Counted from the stretch's first letter, positions 53,970 through 63,767 are shown. The stretch: 64,000 nt of DNA from an uncultured Saprospiraceae bacterium (GCA_937139495.1 CAKZQC010000036.1:1-64000), one strand, 5' to 3'. Numbers and translations are program-made. Notes: generated by a model not told the origin, from the letters alone.

Positions 53970-55208
53970 ATGAAAGAACAGATATTAAAGCGTTTTTTGA
54001 GTTACGTGACCGTTGATACAGAATCGGAATTTGGAGTAGATAAAATTCCAAGTACAGACAAGCAATGGGTATTGGCAAAACAGATTGTGGAAGAATTGAA
54101 GCAGCTTGGCATGAGCGATGTAACGCTTGATGAGCATTGCTATATTATGGCAACTTTGCCTTCTAATATAGATAAAGTCGTGCCGACGATTGGTTTTGTA
54201 GCACATATAGATACTTCTCCTGATTTTACGGCAGCAGGCTGTAGCCCAATTGTGTGGAGAGATTATGATGGTGGCGATTTGGTACTTAATCAAGAAAAAA
54301 ACATCGTATTGGCAGTCAATGAATTTCCAGAAATATTGCAATTCAAAGGCGAAACGATTATTACTACTGATGGGACTACCCTACTTGGTGCTGATGACAA
54401 AGCTGGCGTGACAGAGATTGTTTCTGCCATGCAATACCTACTAGAACACCCAGAGATTAAGCACGGAAAAATCCGTATTTGCTTTACGCCAGATGAGGAA
54501 GTCGGTAGAGGAGCCGATTTGTTTGATGTTGCCAAATTTGGTGCAGAATGGGCTTATACACTTGATGGTTCTTTGCCTGGTGAGATTGAGTACGAAAATT
54601 TCAATGCTGCTTATGCGGTGATTAATATCAAGGGAAAGATTGTCCACCCTGGTATGGCGAAAGGCAAAATGATTAACTCGATGTATATCGGTAGTGAATT
54701 GATTCACAAAATTCCTGCAAAAGAAGTACCTGAACACACCGAAGGTTATGAGGGTTTTTATCACTTGCTTTCGATAGTGGGCGATGTCGATCATACCGAA
54801 TTGAAGTATATCATTAGAGACCACGACCACAAAAAATTTGAAGCTAAAAAAGATACTTTGCGTTCGATTGTCAATGAATTGAACAAGAAGTACAACCACC
54901 TTTTGACACTAGAGATAACTGACCAATATTACAACATGGCAGAAAAAGTGAAACCTGTCATGCACATTGTAGAAATAGCAAGAGAAGCCATCGAGAAAGT
55001 GGGTCTAATGCCTATCACGAAGCCTATTCGTGGTGGTACGGACGGTAGCCGATTGTCTTACATGGGCTTGCCTTGCCCCAATATTTTTGCGGGCGGTATG
55101 AACTTCCACAGTCGTTACGAATATGTTTCGTTGACGTCTATTGAGCGTGCTATGCAGACCATTGTAGAGATTGCGCAGATTGTAGCGGCAGACGATTATA
55201 AGAAATAG
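53970..55208 (+). CDS. pepT: Peptidase T (aminotripeptidase)
   Basis: PepT is an M20-family zinc aminopeptidase that removes the N-terminal residue from tripeptides in the cytoplasm. The 412-residue protein has the metal-binding FVAHIDTSPDFTAAG, GADDKAGVTEIV, the catalytic PDEEVGRGAD, and the C-terminal GGTDGSRLSYMGLPCPNIFAGG with MNFHSRYEYVSL. Complete and typical in length. Confidence 0.96.
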   Translation: MKEQILKRFLSYVTVDTESEFGVDKIPSTDKQWVLAKQIVEELKQLGMSDVTLDEHCYIMATLPSNIDKVVPTIGFVAHIDTSPDFTAAGCSPIVWRDYDGGDLVLNQEKNIVLAVNEFPEILQFKGETIITTDGTTLLGADDKAGVTEIVSAMQYLLEHPEIKHGKIRICFTPDEEVGRGADLFDVAKFGAEWAYTLDGSLPGEIEYENFNAAYAVINIKGKIVHPGMAKGKMINSMYIGSELIHKIPAKEVPEHTEGYEGFYHLLSIVGDVDHTELKYIIRDHDHKKFEAKKDTLRSIVNELNKKYNHLLTLEITDQYYNMAEKVKPVMHIVEIAREAIEKVGLMPITKPIRGGTDGSRLSYMGLPCPNIFAGGMNFHSRYEYVSLTSIERAMQTIVEIAQIVAADDYKK

Positions 55209-55354
55209 ATTTTTTGTTGCTTGATACAAGCGGCTAAGTGAAGGAGTTATTTTGGTATTTTTTGTGTATTTGATTGTCTAATATTTTAGGCTCGTTTATA
55301 CAATTTATCAAAATAACTCCTTATTTTGTTGGGGACAATAGTTCGCTATTGATT

Positions 55355-55464
55355 AAAGGTTATGTAAGTAAATTTCGCATGGCGAAGAAAATATATTTCC
55401 CCGATTAGCAAATCAAAAAAATCTCTCTCTCCACCTGCATACAACATCTACTTACATAACCTTT
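55355..55464. repeat. 16-bp inverted repeat upstream of cas6
   Basis: AAAGGTTATGTAAGTA (55355-55370) and TACTTACATAACCTTT (55449-55464) are perfect reverse complements 78 bases apart, ending 28 bases before the cas6 start. They could form a long 5' hairpin in the cas6 message or be remnants of a small element. Nothing else is visible in 55209-55492. Confidence 0.6.
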
Positions 55465-55492
55465 ATCATCTAAACCATTATATCACTAAACC

Positions 55493-56188
55493 ATGCTTGT
55501 TATGCAACAAACAGAAGAAAACACGAAAGTACTACGACTACTTCGTATTGTATTTGATTTACAACTACAGCCTTGGGAACTTGGCAAATTTAGAGGCGCT
55601 ATTTCTGACAAAGTGGGACTAGAACACGATTGGTATCACAATCATCAAGTTGATGGTGGTGTATTGCATCGTTATCCACTGATACAGTACAAGCTACATC
55701 GTCAGCAACCCATGCTATTATATTTGGGTAGTGGTGTAGAAGAAGCCAAACACTTTTTTGATAAGCCAGACTGGACGCTACGTATAGGCAATCAAGTCCA
55801 TGATATGCGGATTCAGAATATGGAGCTGGAGCAGCACCGCTTAATGACGCTTGAAGATAAGGCGACGTATCGCTTGCACAATTGGATTGCACTCAATCCT
55901 CAGAACTTTGAACGTTATCAAGAAACAGAGAGTTTGGGGCAGCGAATACTACTTTTAGAACATATCTTGAAAGGTCATTTGTGGGGCTTTTGTGAAGGTG
56001 TGGATTGGCAACCAGAGGTAGATATTGAGGTATCAATTCTTAATGTTTTTTCGGATAAGTATGTTAGCTACCGAGGGGTAAAGGTATTGAGTTTCAAGCT
56101 TGATTTCAAATGTAATTTGTCCTTGCCTGATTTTGTGGCATTGGGCAAAGGTACAACAGTAGGCTTTGGCGTACTCCGCCGACAATAG
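55493..56188 (+). CDS. cas6: CRISPR endoribonuclease Cas6-like
   Basis: Cas6 cuts the precursor crRNA within each repeat to leave an 8-nt 5' handle. The 231-residue protein has the RAMP layout with the Gly-rich loop at its C terminus (FVALGKGTTVGFGVLRRQ), and is closest in look to the Cas6b-type of Bacteroidota. It is read rightward towards the array and ends at a terminator 76 bases before the array's trailer end; the array itself is read leftward. A second ATG (55502) is possible as start. Confidence 0.82.
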   Translation: MLVMQQTEENTKVLRLLRIVFDLQLQPWELGKFRGAISDKVGLEHDWYHNHQVDGGVLHRYPLIQYKLHRQQPMLLYLGSGVEEAKHFFDKPDWTLRIGNQVHDMRIQNMELEQHRLMTLEDKATYRLHNWIALNPQNFERYQETESLGQRILLLEHILKGHLWGFCEGVDWQPEVDIEVSILNVFSDKYVSYRGVKVLSFKLDFKCNLSLPDFVALGKGTTVGFGVLRRQ

Positions 56189-56215
56189 CTATTTTTACGA
56201 TATAATATATGTAGG

Positions 56216-56256
56216 GCAGACTTCCTTTTTGGGAGGTCTGCTCTTTTTGTTTTTTG
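56216..56256 (+). terminator. Terminator of cas6
   Basis: GCAGACTTCC (56216-56225) and GGAGGTCTGC (56232-56241) pair with one G-U and run into a T-rich tract. Confidence 0.8.
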
Positions 56257-56263
56257 GGGGGGC

Positions 56264-59200
56264 GGTGAAATCCAACATAAAAGTAGAGCAAGGTTTAGAG
56301 TCACTTTTCCTGCTGCGATGCCTGACAAGGCATTCCAGTTTCAATCCAACATAAAAGTAGAGCAAGGTTTAGAGTTAGCAAATGAAACGCTACCGAATAT
56401 CGATTTCGAAAGGTTTCAATCCAACATAAAAGTAGAGCAAGGTTTAGAGAAAATGATCACCAAAGCGGAGGAGGAGCGAGCAAGACTCAGCACAGTTTCA
56501 ATCCAACATAAAAGTAGAGCAAGGTTTAGAGACATCATGGAACGCTTATGTTCCGTTAGCTATCAAGTTTCAATCCAACATAAAAGTAGAGCAAGGTTTA
56601 GAGACCCCTACCAATACGGTAAAGGCTTATTAGTTGGGGTTTCAATCCAACATAAAAGTAGAGCAAGGTTTAGAGAAAGGCGATATTTGAGAAACACGCA
56701 GCTCAAACGCTCGGTTTCAATCCAACATAAAAGTAGAGCAAGGTTTAGAGCTATTAAAAACAGCGAAACAGCGTAGTGCATTACATAGGTTTCAATCCAA
56801 CATAAAAGTAGAGCAAGGTTTAGAGGGACTAATATTGTTGCAGGCAAAGAATTAAATATTTCAGTTTCAATCCAACATAAAAGTAGAGCAAGGTTTAGAG
56901 TGTAAGAGCAAGACTTATGAATTTAAAGTCTAAAAGTGTTTCAATCCAACATAAAAGTAGAGCAAGGTTTAGAGGAATCAGCACGGTCGGAAATGACCAA
57001 AGAACAAAGAGTTTCAATCCAACATAAAAGTAGAGCAAGGTTTAGAGGACAAAAGGTAGATTATTACATCGATCGTTTCTTTGGTGTTTCAATCCAACAT
57101 AAAAGTAGAGCAAGGTTTAGAGTAGTATTAATCATACAGTGCTTAAAAACCCCTTACAGGTTTCAATCCAACATAAAAGTAGAGCAAGGTTTAGAGAAGC
57201 ATCAAGAATAGTCTGTCTGATGTTATCAAACGTTTCAATCCAACATAAAAGTAGAGCAAGGTTTAGAGGACCAGCTCTTCAAACCGCTATTATCAAGCAT
57301 TTCAGGTTTCAATCCAACATAAAAGTAGAGCAAGGTTTAGAGTTACATATTCCGATGTCATAACTCTACTGGTTTCTTCACCGTTTTTCAAAGTGACATT
57401 CCAGATGAAACGATTGTTCGTTTCAATCCAACATAAAAGTAGAGCAAGGTTTAGAGGAAAGGTCTTCAGTACTAACGTGTACATGAATTGAGTTTCAATC
57501 CAACATAAAAGTAGAGCAAGGTTTAGAGCTACCATGTACGTGCCTAGTGTTGTTTTCAAAGAAGTTTCAATCCAACATAAAAGTAGAGCAAGGTTTAGAG
57601 ACTCGCTATGGAGATTGAGATGTCTGCTGTGCGTAACAGTTTCAATCCAACATAAAAGTAGAGCAAGGTTTAGAGGTTCAAGCGGACGGTCTACGTTTTG
57701 GAAAGATACTGTTTCAATCCAACATAAAAGTAGAGCAAGGTTTAGAGTCATTAAAAAAGATTTAGATAGAATGTCTCTGGTAGAGTTTCAATCCAACATA
57801 AAAGTAGAGCAAGGTTTAGAGACAATAAGCGGTTAGATAGCAAGTTGCTATTTTGGGTTTCAATCCAACATAAAAGTAGAGCAAGGTTTAGAGGGTTATT
57901 CAAATGCTTAGCGCTAGTAGTCAAGTGTCAGGTTTCAATCCAACATAAAAGTAGAGCAAGGTTTAGAGAGCTGATAAAGTCCACGCTATTAAGTTTGGTC
58001 AGAGTTTCAATCCAACATAAAAGTAGAGCAAGGTTTAGAGAGGTCGCTTATCGGGGAAAGATAGAAATTCGTAAGCTAGTTTCAATCCAACATAAAAGTA
58101 GAGCAAGGTTTAGAGCAATGGTTCGGGTGTAAGAGATGCAAAGGGAGAGAGGAGTTTCAATCCAACATAAAAGTAGAGCAAGGTTTAGAGACAACAGACA
58201 ACTAAAACATTCAAATTGTTAATCGCAGTTTCAATCCAACATAAAAGTAGAGCAAGGTTTAGAGTATCGCCTTTAGCGAAATACAATGTACGTCTTTCGG
58301 GTTTCAATCCAACATAAAAGTAGAGCAAGGTTTAGAGAACAAGCTAAAACCATATCACAGCAACAATCAAGATGTTTCAATCCAACATAAAAGTAGAGCA
58401 AGGTTTAGAGCATAATATCAGTATTTGTTGTTGAATTAGTCGGCAAAGTTTCAATCCAACATAAAAGTAGAGCAAGGTTTAGAGAATGTCCATTTCTCTG
58501 ATTTGATTTATTTCTTTTTCAGTTTCAATCCAACATAAAAGTAGAGCAAGGTTTAGAGAGAAGCAGAAACAAGCACACCGCTTACAAAGGAGGTTTCAAT
58601 CCAACATAAAAGTAGAGCAAGGTTTAGAGAAACCTCTAGTCGTAGAAATATTCATCGATACAAAGGTTTCAATCCAACATAAAAGTAGAGCAAGGTTTAG
58701 AGAAGTGAGTCATCGCTCAGGTAACTCCAAAGAGGTCGCTGTTTCAATCCAACATAAAAGTAGAGCAAGGTTTAGAGTTCACACCTCCATTACCTACACC
58801 ACTTACTTATCGACACAGTTTCAATCCAACATAAAAGTAGAGCAAGGTTTAGAGGCGGTTCGTAGAGCAGGTCAACTAGGGTGTACCTTAGAGTTTCAAT
58901 CCAACATAAAAGTAGAGCAAGGTTTAGAGAATAACTCCACAATCCTTAGGGTTAACACAATAAACAAGTTTCAATCCAACATAAAAGTAGAGCAAGGTTT
59001 AGAGACTGCTTTTAAGATGACTCTCAAGGGATTTTAAATAGTTTCAATCCAACATAAAAGTAGAGCAAGGTTTAGAGACAACTATACACAAAGGTAGATA
59101 AAAAAATTTCAAAGTTTCAATCCAACATAAAAGTAGAGCAAGGTTTAGAGGTACATAAAATTCAAATCGAAGTTTTCAGAATTAACTGTTTCAATCCAAC

Positions 59201-60402
59201 ATAAAAGTAGAGCAAGGTTTAGAGCAAGAAGTCCGAACGTATCGACTTAATACAGGACTGTTTCAATCCAACATAAAAGTAGAGCAAGGTTTAGAGGAAC
59301 TTAATTTTTTCTTTGAAAAACCGTATCCCACAGTGTTTCAATCCAACATAAAAGTAGAGCAAGGTTTAGAGATTCAAGCGTTAAACCTCGAGCGTTTGAT
59401 TAACAATGTTTCAATCCAACATAAAAGTAGAGCAAGGTTTAGAGCAAACTGTGGAACGAGGTAGAATTACTTTCTTTAGAAAGTTTCAATCCAACATAAA
59501 AGTAGAGCAAGGTTTAGAGGGAAGACGAGAACTAGGTTATGAAATGAAATATCAAGAGTTTCAATCCAACATAAAAGTAGAGCAAGGTTTAGAGTGGATT
59601 TTTCGGCTTTGCGTCGGATTATACGTAGAAATGTTTCAATCCAACATAAAAGTAGAGCAAGGTTTAGAGACTTCAAAAAATACTCTGGCAAAGCCTAATA
59701 TTGGGGTTTCAATCCAACATAAAAGTAGAGCAAGGTTTAGAGAGTATTATATTCTTGTATGTAAGATAAAAAGGCTAAGTTTCAATCCAACATAAAAGTA
59801 GAGCAAGGTTTAGAGCACAATTACACCAAAAGGAACAAAAGGATAAGCGTAAGTTTCAATCCAACATAAAAGTAGAGCAAGGTTTAGAGAAAGAAAAACC
59901 CTATTGGCTTCGGCAACTCTGAATGTTTCAATCCAACATAAAAGTAGAGCAAGGTTTAGAGTAGACGCCCATCTGCCCAAAAAGGACATACGTACGGTTT
60001 CAATCCAACATAAAAGTAGAGCAAGGTTTAGAGAAGTGCTCGTTCAATAGTTGCCGGAGACGGCTTTATTGGTTTCAATCCAACATAAAAGTAGAGCAAG
60101 GTTTAGAGGATAACCAACAATCGTTGATTCAATCCCCTGAGAAGAGTTTCAATCCAACATAAAAGTAGAGCAAGGTTTAGAGACCATCATTGCAGTTCTT
60201 GCTGCATTGAATGCGAAAGTTTCAATCCAACATAAAAGTAGAGCAAGGTTTAGAGAATAGACTAATCACCACCAAGTATAAATAGTGCTTGGGTTTCAAT
60301 CCAACATAAAAGTAGAGCAAGGTTTAGAGCGGTTTAATAGTGCGTACAACCACTTAAACTTAGAAGTTTCAATCCAACATAAAAGTAGAGCAAGGTTTAG
60401 AG
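56264..60402 (-). CRISPR. CRISPR array: 56 repeats of 37 bp, 55 spacers, type III-B
   Basis: 55 identical 37-bp repeats, on the plus strand starting GTTTCAATCCAACATAAAAG and ending GAGCAAGGTTTAGAG, run from 56338 to 60402 with about 73-bp period. A 56th, degenerate copy at 56264-56300 (mismatches at positions 2, 4 and 5) marks the trailer end. Most spacers are 35-38 bp; one is 45 (56450-56494) and one 77 (57343-57419). Read on the minus strand the repeat ends GGATTGAAAC, the standard Cas6 8-nt handle, so transcription is leftward from the cas2 side. The leader-proximal, newest spacers are therefore near 60402. Apparent long reading frames made of the repeat are artefacts. Confidence 0.99.
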
Positions 60403-60482
60403 CCATAACATGATATATATTTCATATCTACAATATGGCGAATCATAGATAATCTTCCTACACACAAGATACATCTATTTTT
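60403..60482 (-). promoter_or_regulatory. CRISPR leader
   Basis: The 80 bases between the first repeat and the cas2 stop are AT-rich and lack genes; this is the expected leader for a leftward array. I see no exact -33/-7 consensus, so the array may be transcribed from the cas operon promoter or from within cas2. Confidence 0.65.
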
Positions 60483-60785
60483 TTATAGCAACAAATATAA
60501 CGGTGGATTAATAATTGTCTCCAAACAGTTGCTATCTCCTATTATTGCAGCCGTCTGTAAGATAGGCAAAGACATCGGTATGATGATAATACTGTCTGTT
60601 TGACACAATTTTTTTTGGAGTAATTTTGATACCGCCTGACTCAATGCAGCATATTCTTTTTTGCTAATCAGTCCCGACAAAAAAACAGATAATTGAACCC
60701 TTTCGCATTGATGACGTGCCAATAATTTAGCCAGTGCCGTACGAATCTTATCATTTCCGATGTCATAACAAATCAAATAGTGCAT
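60483..60785 (-). CDS. cas2: CRISPR-associated Cas2
   Basis: The 100-residue protein has the Cas2 ferredoxin-like pattern: YLICYDIGNDKIRTALAKLL with the conserved Asp8, and RVQLSVFLSGL. It forms the dimer that bridges two Cas1 dimers during spacer integration. It follows the 183-residue membrane gene by 11 bases and directly adjoins the leader. Confidence 0.93.
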   Translation of the reverse strand: MHYLICYDIGNDKIRTALAKLLARHQCERVQLSVFLSGLISKKEYAALSQAVSKLLQKKLCQTDSIIIIPMSLPILQTAAIIGDSNCLETIINPPLYLLL

Positions 60786-60796
60786 ATAATGTTGGC

Positions 60797-61348
60797 TTAA
60801 ATTTCTTCTAGATAAATCGTTTTTTCTTGCTTGCGATAACGCATATACCCTACCGTCAAACCCGAAAAAAGTAAAAGTAAAGACTCTGGCAAATCAAAAT
60901 CAAACGGCTCTGCTTCTTCTACCTTTTTGTGTGGTGTACTACCAGCCTCCAGCTGTATAAGGTGACGCTCTGTAGGCTCATAATACAACTTGCCATTTTC
61001 TTTTTCGTACAACCAATACCGAACGCCTCGATGATGGCTACAAGCTCCCATTCCAGTATTTTTTTGCCGAATGCTATCCATGCAAATACAGCCGACTCGA
61101 TAGCCAATAGGCGTTTCTTTGACTCTTTTTTTTCGACCTACTCTATCCCGATCCGATGTTCTAAAAACTTCTTCTTCCTCCCAGCCAACTACCGCAGGGG
61201 CAATCAAAATAGGTGTATTGGGGCTTTCTATTACTCTTCGACTAGGTTCCGTTAGTAGCGTATGCCAATTATTTTCGTACACCACAGAGCCCACCGCAGA
61301 CAACGTGCTCGCACTCAAAAGATAAGGAAGTACCGCTTTGAAGTTCAT
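60797..61348 (-). CDS. Membrane protein with Cys/His motif, encoded between cas1 and cas2
   Basis: The 183-residue protein has an N-terminal signal or anchor (AVLPYLLSASTLSAVG), an extracytoplasmic middle, and a C-terminal hydrophobic helix (about 154-168, PESLLLLFSGLTVGY) followed by a basic tail. The middle contains VGCICMDS (Cys87, Cys89) and TGMGACSHHRGVRYWL (Cys103, His105, His106). The GACSHH.GV..WL string is the one I recall from DUF3761-like proteins, which suggests a small metal- or ligand-binding domain. It is 12 bases from cas1 and 11 from cas2, so it is co-expressed with the adaptation proteins. I know no function for it in CRISPR. Confidence 0.7.
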   Translation of the reverse strand: MNFKAVLPYLLSASTLSAVGSVVYENNWHTLLTEPSRRVIESPNTPILIAPAVVGWEEEEVFRTSDRDRVGRKKRVKETPIGYRVGCICMDSIRQKNTGMGACSHHRGVRYWLYEKENGKLYYEPTERHLIQLEAGSTPHKKVEEAEPFDFDLPESLLLLFSGLTVGYMRYRKQEKTIYLEEI

Positions 61349-61360
61349 AGCTATTGAAAT

Positions 61361-62377
61361 TTAAGTAACACTAAAAAATTTGAATAAAGTCGCCAATCGG
61401 TTTGCATCTATATCAATGTGCGTGTAGCGTTTTCGCTTCATATTCTGCTGTACTACTGCCGTATCCATATATTCAGTAAATGTCCCCAACAAAACTTTTT
61501 TGCCTACACCATTGAGCCACAGTCCATCTCTATCTGTTTTATCAAAATGCTCTTGCAACCTTACTTTTTGCTGCAAACAAACCTGCAACGCTACTTCGTC
61601 CGCCCAATAGCGATAATACTCAATTACATCATAAACCAAAGTAGGCTTGCTGTATCGATCAGTATGCAGCACCCCAACATAAGGATCAATTCCTGCCTTA
61701 ATTAAGCTCGTTTCCACGAGTGCATACAAAATGCCATACAGGTAATTAATCACCGCATTGAAAGGATCATAAGCAGGACGGCGATGCCGTTTCCTAAACT
61801 CATATTGCTTGGGCAATACTTGACTCAAACAAAAAAAATATTGCTTGGACGCACTCCCCTCCCAACCTCTAAAAGTAGCTCCAATCTCCTTCAGCGAGCG
61901 TATATCTTTTTCCGCTTGCCAATTGCCAAACTTAGCCAATACGCCTTCCAGTATTTCATGTCCTTTGCTTACCGCCAATTGCTGTTGCCACGTTTCAAAA
62001 CATTTCTGATGCTCCAAGTTCGTCAATACTGTTTGTTGATTACGGACTTTTTGTATCAATACTTCTTTTGTCCAAATCAACCCTTGGATATGTCCTGCAA
62101 ACAAGGCTTGATGCTTCCGAATAGTAGAAACAGAGCCATAAGCTGCACTCCACATCTGCCCTAGCACCCGCCCATTTTTTTGTACCAAAAAAACAGGAAT
62201 TTCATTTGCTATTGCCAATGCCAGTGCATCGCTGCTCACTCTTGCACCTTTGCACAAAAATATAGTCTTGACTTTGGCTGGAGCCAACAAAACCGCCTCT
62301 TGTTCTAGTGGCTTGACCACAAAAACACCATCTTGCACGCCCCAATACGCCCCATAACTGTCTATATGTAGTTGCAT
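61361..62377 (-). CDS. cas1: CRISPR-associated Cas1 integrase
   Basis: Cas1 integrates new spacers as a complex with Cas2. The 338-residue protein has the C-terminal helical domain with catalytic residues Glu173 (FRGWEGSASKQYFF), His238 (GVLHTDRYSKPTLVYDVIEYY) and acidic residues near 250-253. The NYLYGILYALVETSL motif is also present. It starts 9 bases after the stop of the secreted-protein gene, indicating an operon. Confidence 0.95.
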   Translation of the reverse strand: MQLHIDSYGAYWGVQDGVFVVKPLEQEAVLLAPAKVKTIFLCKGARVSSDALALAIANEIPVFLVQKNGRVLGQMWSAAYGSVSTIRKHQALFAGHIQGLIWTKEVLIQKVRNQQTVLTNLEHQKCFETWQQQLAVSKGHEILEGVLAKFGNWQAEKDIRSLKEIGATFRGWEGSASKQYFFCLSQVLPKQYEFRKRHRRPAYDPFNAVINYLYGILYALVETSLIKAGIDPYVGVLHTDRYSKPTLVYDVIEYYRYWADEVALQVCLQQKVRLQEHFDKTDRDGLWLNGVGKKVLLGTFTEYMDTAVVQQNMKRKRYTHIDIDANRLATLFKFFSVT

Positions 62378-62386
62378 AGGCGCTTT

Positions 62387-62809
62387 TTATTCTTCGTTAT
62401 CCCAAAAGAAAAAAATATGCACCGTTGTATCATCTGTCTTTATCGAAACGGTAATATTAGTTGCATAGTCATGCCAACGCATTTTCCCAATAGAAACATA
62501 TTCCTTATTACACATCTTAACCCAAGCATTTATTTCCGACAAAGGCTCCAAGACTTTTCGTCCAACACATTGCCTAGTTTCTTTGTCAAAATAATAGCAA
62601 TAGCCAGCCGAATAAGTATCTCCGTCTGCATTTAGATGTTTTTTGATACAATACATAAAAGGCAAATCACCTTCATCAGGCACTCCTTCTTCAAATTCAC
62701 AATCCGAATTGGCTTTAATTTCTGTTCGAGTAAGTCCTATTTGCCCCACCGCACCATAAGCACAAAGAAAGGTCAGGACAGCGACTAAAAGTATTTTTAT
62801 AGGTACCAT
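62387..62809 (-). CDS. Small secreted protein upstream of cas1
   Basis: The 140-residue protein has a signal peptide (about 1-22, ending YGAVGQ) and a mature beta-rich domain with six cysteines, including AGYCYYFDKETRQCVGRKV and EINAWVKMCNKEYV. It resembles the common Bacteroidota secreted hypotheticals with a conserved aromatic C-terminal strand pattern. It lies 9 bases before cas1. Whether it works with CRISPR or is a passenger is unknown. Confidence 0.65.
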   Translation of the reverse strand: MVPIKILLVAVLTFLCAYGAVGQIGLTRTEIKANSDCEFEEGVPDEGDLPFMYCIKKHLNADGDTYSAGYCYYFDKETRQCVGRKVLEPLSEINAWVKMCNKEYVSIGKMRWHDYATNITVSIKTDDTTVHIFFFWDNEE

Positions 62810-62848
62810 TGGTTTTCTTATTTTTTGAATTATAAAAATGATTCGTTT

Positions 62849-63034
62849 CTACTTGTTTGCAAAAAGCATAAAGAGAACTCCTCCAATGATCAAATCAAAT
62901 ACCTTGGTCAAGATTGCCCAAACAATCAAGAAAATTAACGCCGTACCAAAACTACTGGGTTCTACCCAATTCCAAGCGGTAGTTCCAGCCAACAGCCAAG
63001 AACCGACAAAAGCAATTATTGCAATACCTTCCAT
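62849..63034 (-). CDS. Small two-helix membrane protein upstream of the cas operon
   Basis: The 61-residue protein has two hydrophobic segments (IAIIAFVGSWLLAGTTAW; FGTALIFLIVWAILTKVF) and no soluble domain. Its stop is 39 bases before the secreted-protein gene on the same strand, so it may be the first gene of the adaptation operon. Coding status is reasonable from its composition but not certain. Confidence 0.5.
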   Translation of the reverse strand: MEGIAIIAFVGSWLLAGTTAWNWVEPSSFGTALIFLIVWAILTKVFDLIIGGVLFMLFANK

Positions 63035-63402
63035 TTTTTATTTATTTTAAAGGGTTATAAAAGAGATGCTCCTAATTTTCTATACTAGCAGCCTTCCTCC
63101 CCTTTTGCCAAAAGTATTCCAACGCTCCAAACCGCCTATTTACGCACTTCTATCGCTACCGCCATCATCAATTATTGATTAGACCCATCAGTTATTGACA
63201 GCTTTCACTTTACTTTGTTGCCATGCCAATATACACCAACCACCAAAAAAATCTGCTAGACACCCTTTAAAGCATCTAGCAGATTCTATCTATTGTATAG
63301 AGCAAGAGCGTGTCTAAGGTTTAGTTTTTTCCTTTGCCGCTCCAAGGCGGCAGAGGACCCACAATTTCAAAGAACGGTGGCTTCAAGAGAGCCTATTCAA
63401 TA
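63035..63402. other. Intergenic region between cmr side and cas1 operon
   Basis: This 368-base gap holds a terminator (63245-63285) and a copy of the short recurring element (63304-63316). A -7-like TACTTTTG on the minus strand (63109-63116) has no -33 partner at 19 bases. I see no gene. Confidence 0.5.
63245..63285 (-). terminator. Terminator of the cmr-side operon
   Basis: AATCTGCTAGA (63250-63260) and TCTAGCAGATT (63275-63285) pair perfectly, and the A-run at 63245-63250 makes the U-tract for leftward transcripts, ending the operon that contains cmr6. Confidence 0.8.
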
Positions 63403-63756
63403 TTATTCATACGCACGAAATTGCTCAAAAGCAAATCGCACTATTTTGTTTCCTTGTTCATCATAACTAACCAACCGCTCCGAAGTACTTGCATAACAAG
63501 GAATACCCACCTTTGTCAACAGCTTAACCAACTGATACGTCAACGTCATCTCCCCCATTACATGTACCGCTTTGGGCTGTAAGGCTGCTATTTCATCTAC
63601 ATACTTTAGAGCGAGCACCGCTACTTGTTCTGTACTCCAGCTCGCCTTTACATTCGGAAAAGCCATATCCACCACCATTCCAAATTGCTGCTGGGCAGCT
63701 TTTAGCTGTTCTGGCGACCAAGTGGATTTAGGGTGATTACTTAGGTTGATTAGCAT
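63403..63756 (-). CDS. Small type III CRISPR-associated alpha/beta protein, candidate ring nuclease-like
   Basis: The 117-residue protein starts MLINLSNHP and contains AVHVMGEMTLTYQLVKLL and GIPCYASTSERLV, a Rossmann-like strand-helix pattern. I recall similar LINLSNHP proteins beside type III CRISPR loci and a general resemblance to the small Csx15/Csx16/Csx20 ring-nuclease candidates, but cannot test it. It follows cmr6 by 11 bases and ends the operon, where an off-switch for cyclic oligoadenylate signalling would fit. The precise family is uncertain. Confidence 0.6.
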   Translation of the reverse strand: MLINLSNHPKSTWSPEQLKAAQQQFGMVVDMAFPNVKASWSTEQVAVLALKYVDEIAALQPKAVHVMGEMTLTYQLVKLLTKVGIPCYASTSERLVSYDEQGNKIVRFAFEQFRAYE

Positions 63757-63767
63757 GATACTTATCT

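Noticed and set aside
57343-57419. A deleted repeat inside the 77-bp spacer
   Set aside because: Only a GGTTTC match (repeat start) and a CTCTACT match occur, no extended similarity to the 37-bp repeat.
56318-59795. Several reading frames with repeated FQSNIKVEQGLE, VSIQHKSRARFR or LNLALLLCWIET motifs
   Set aside because: They are translations of the 37-bp CRISPR repeat in different frames and strands.
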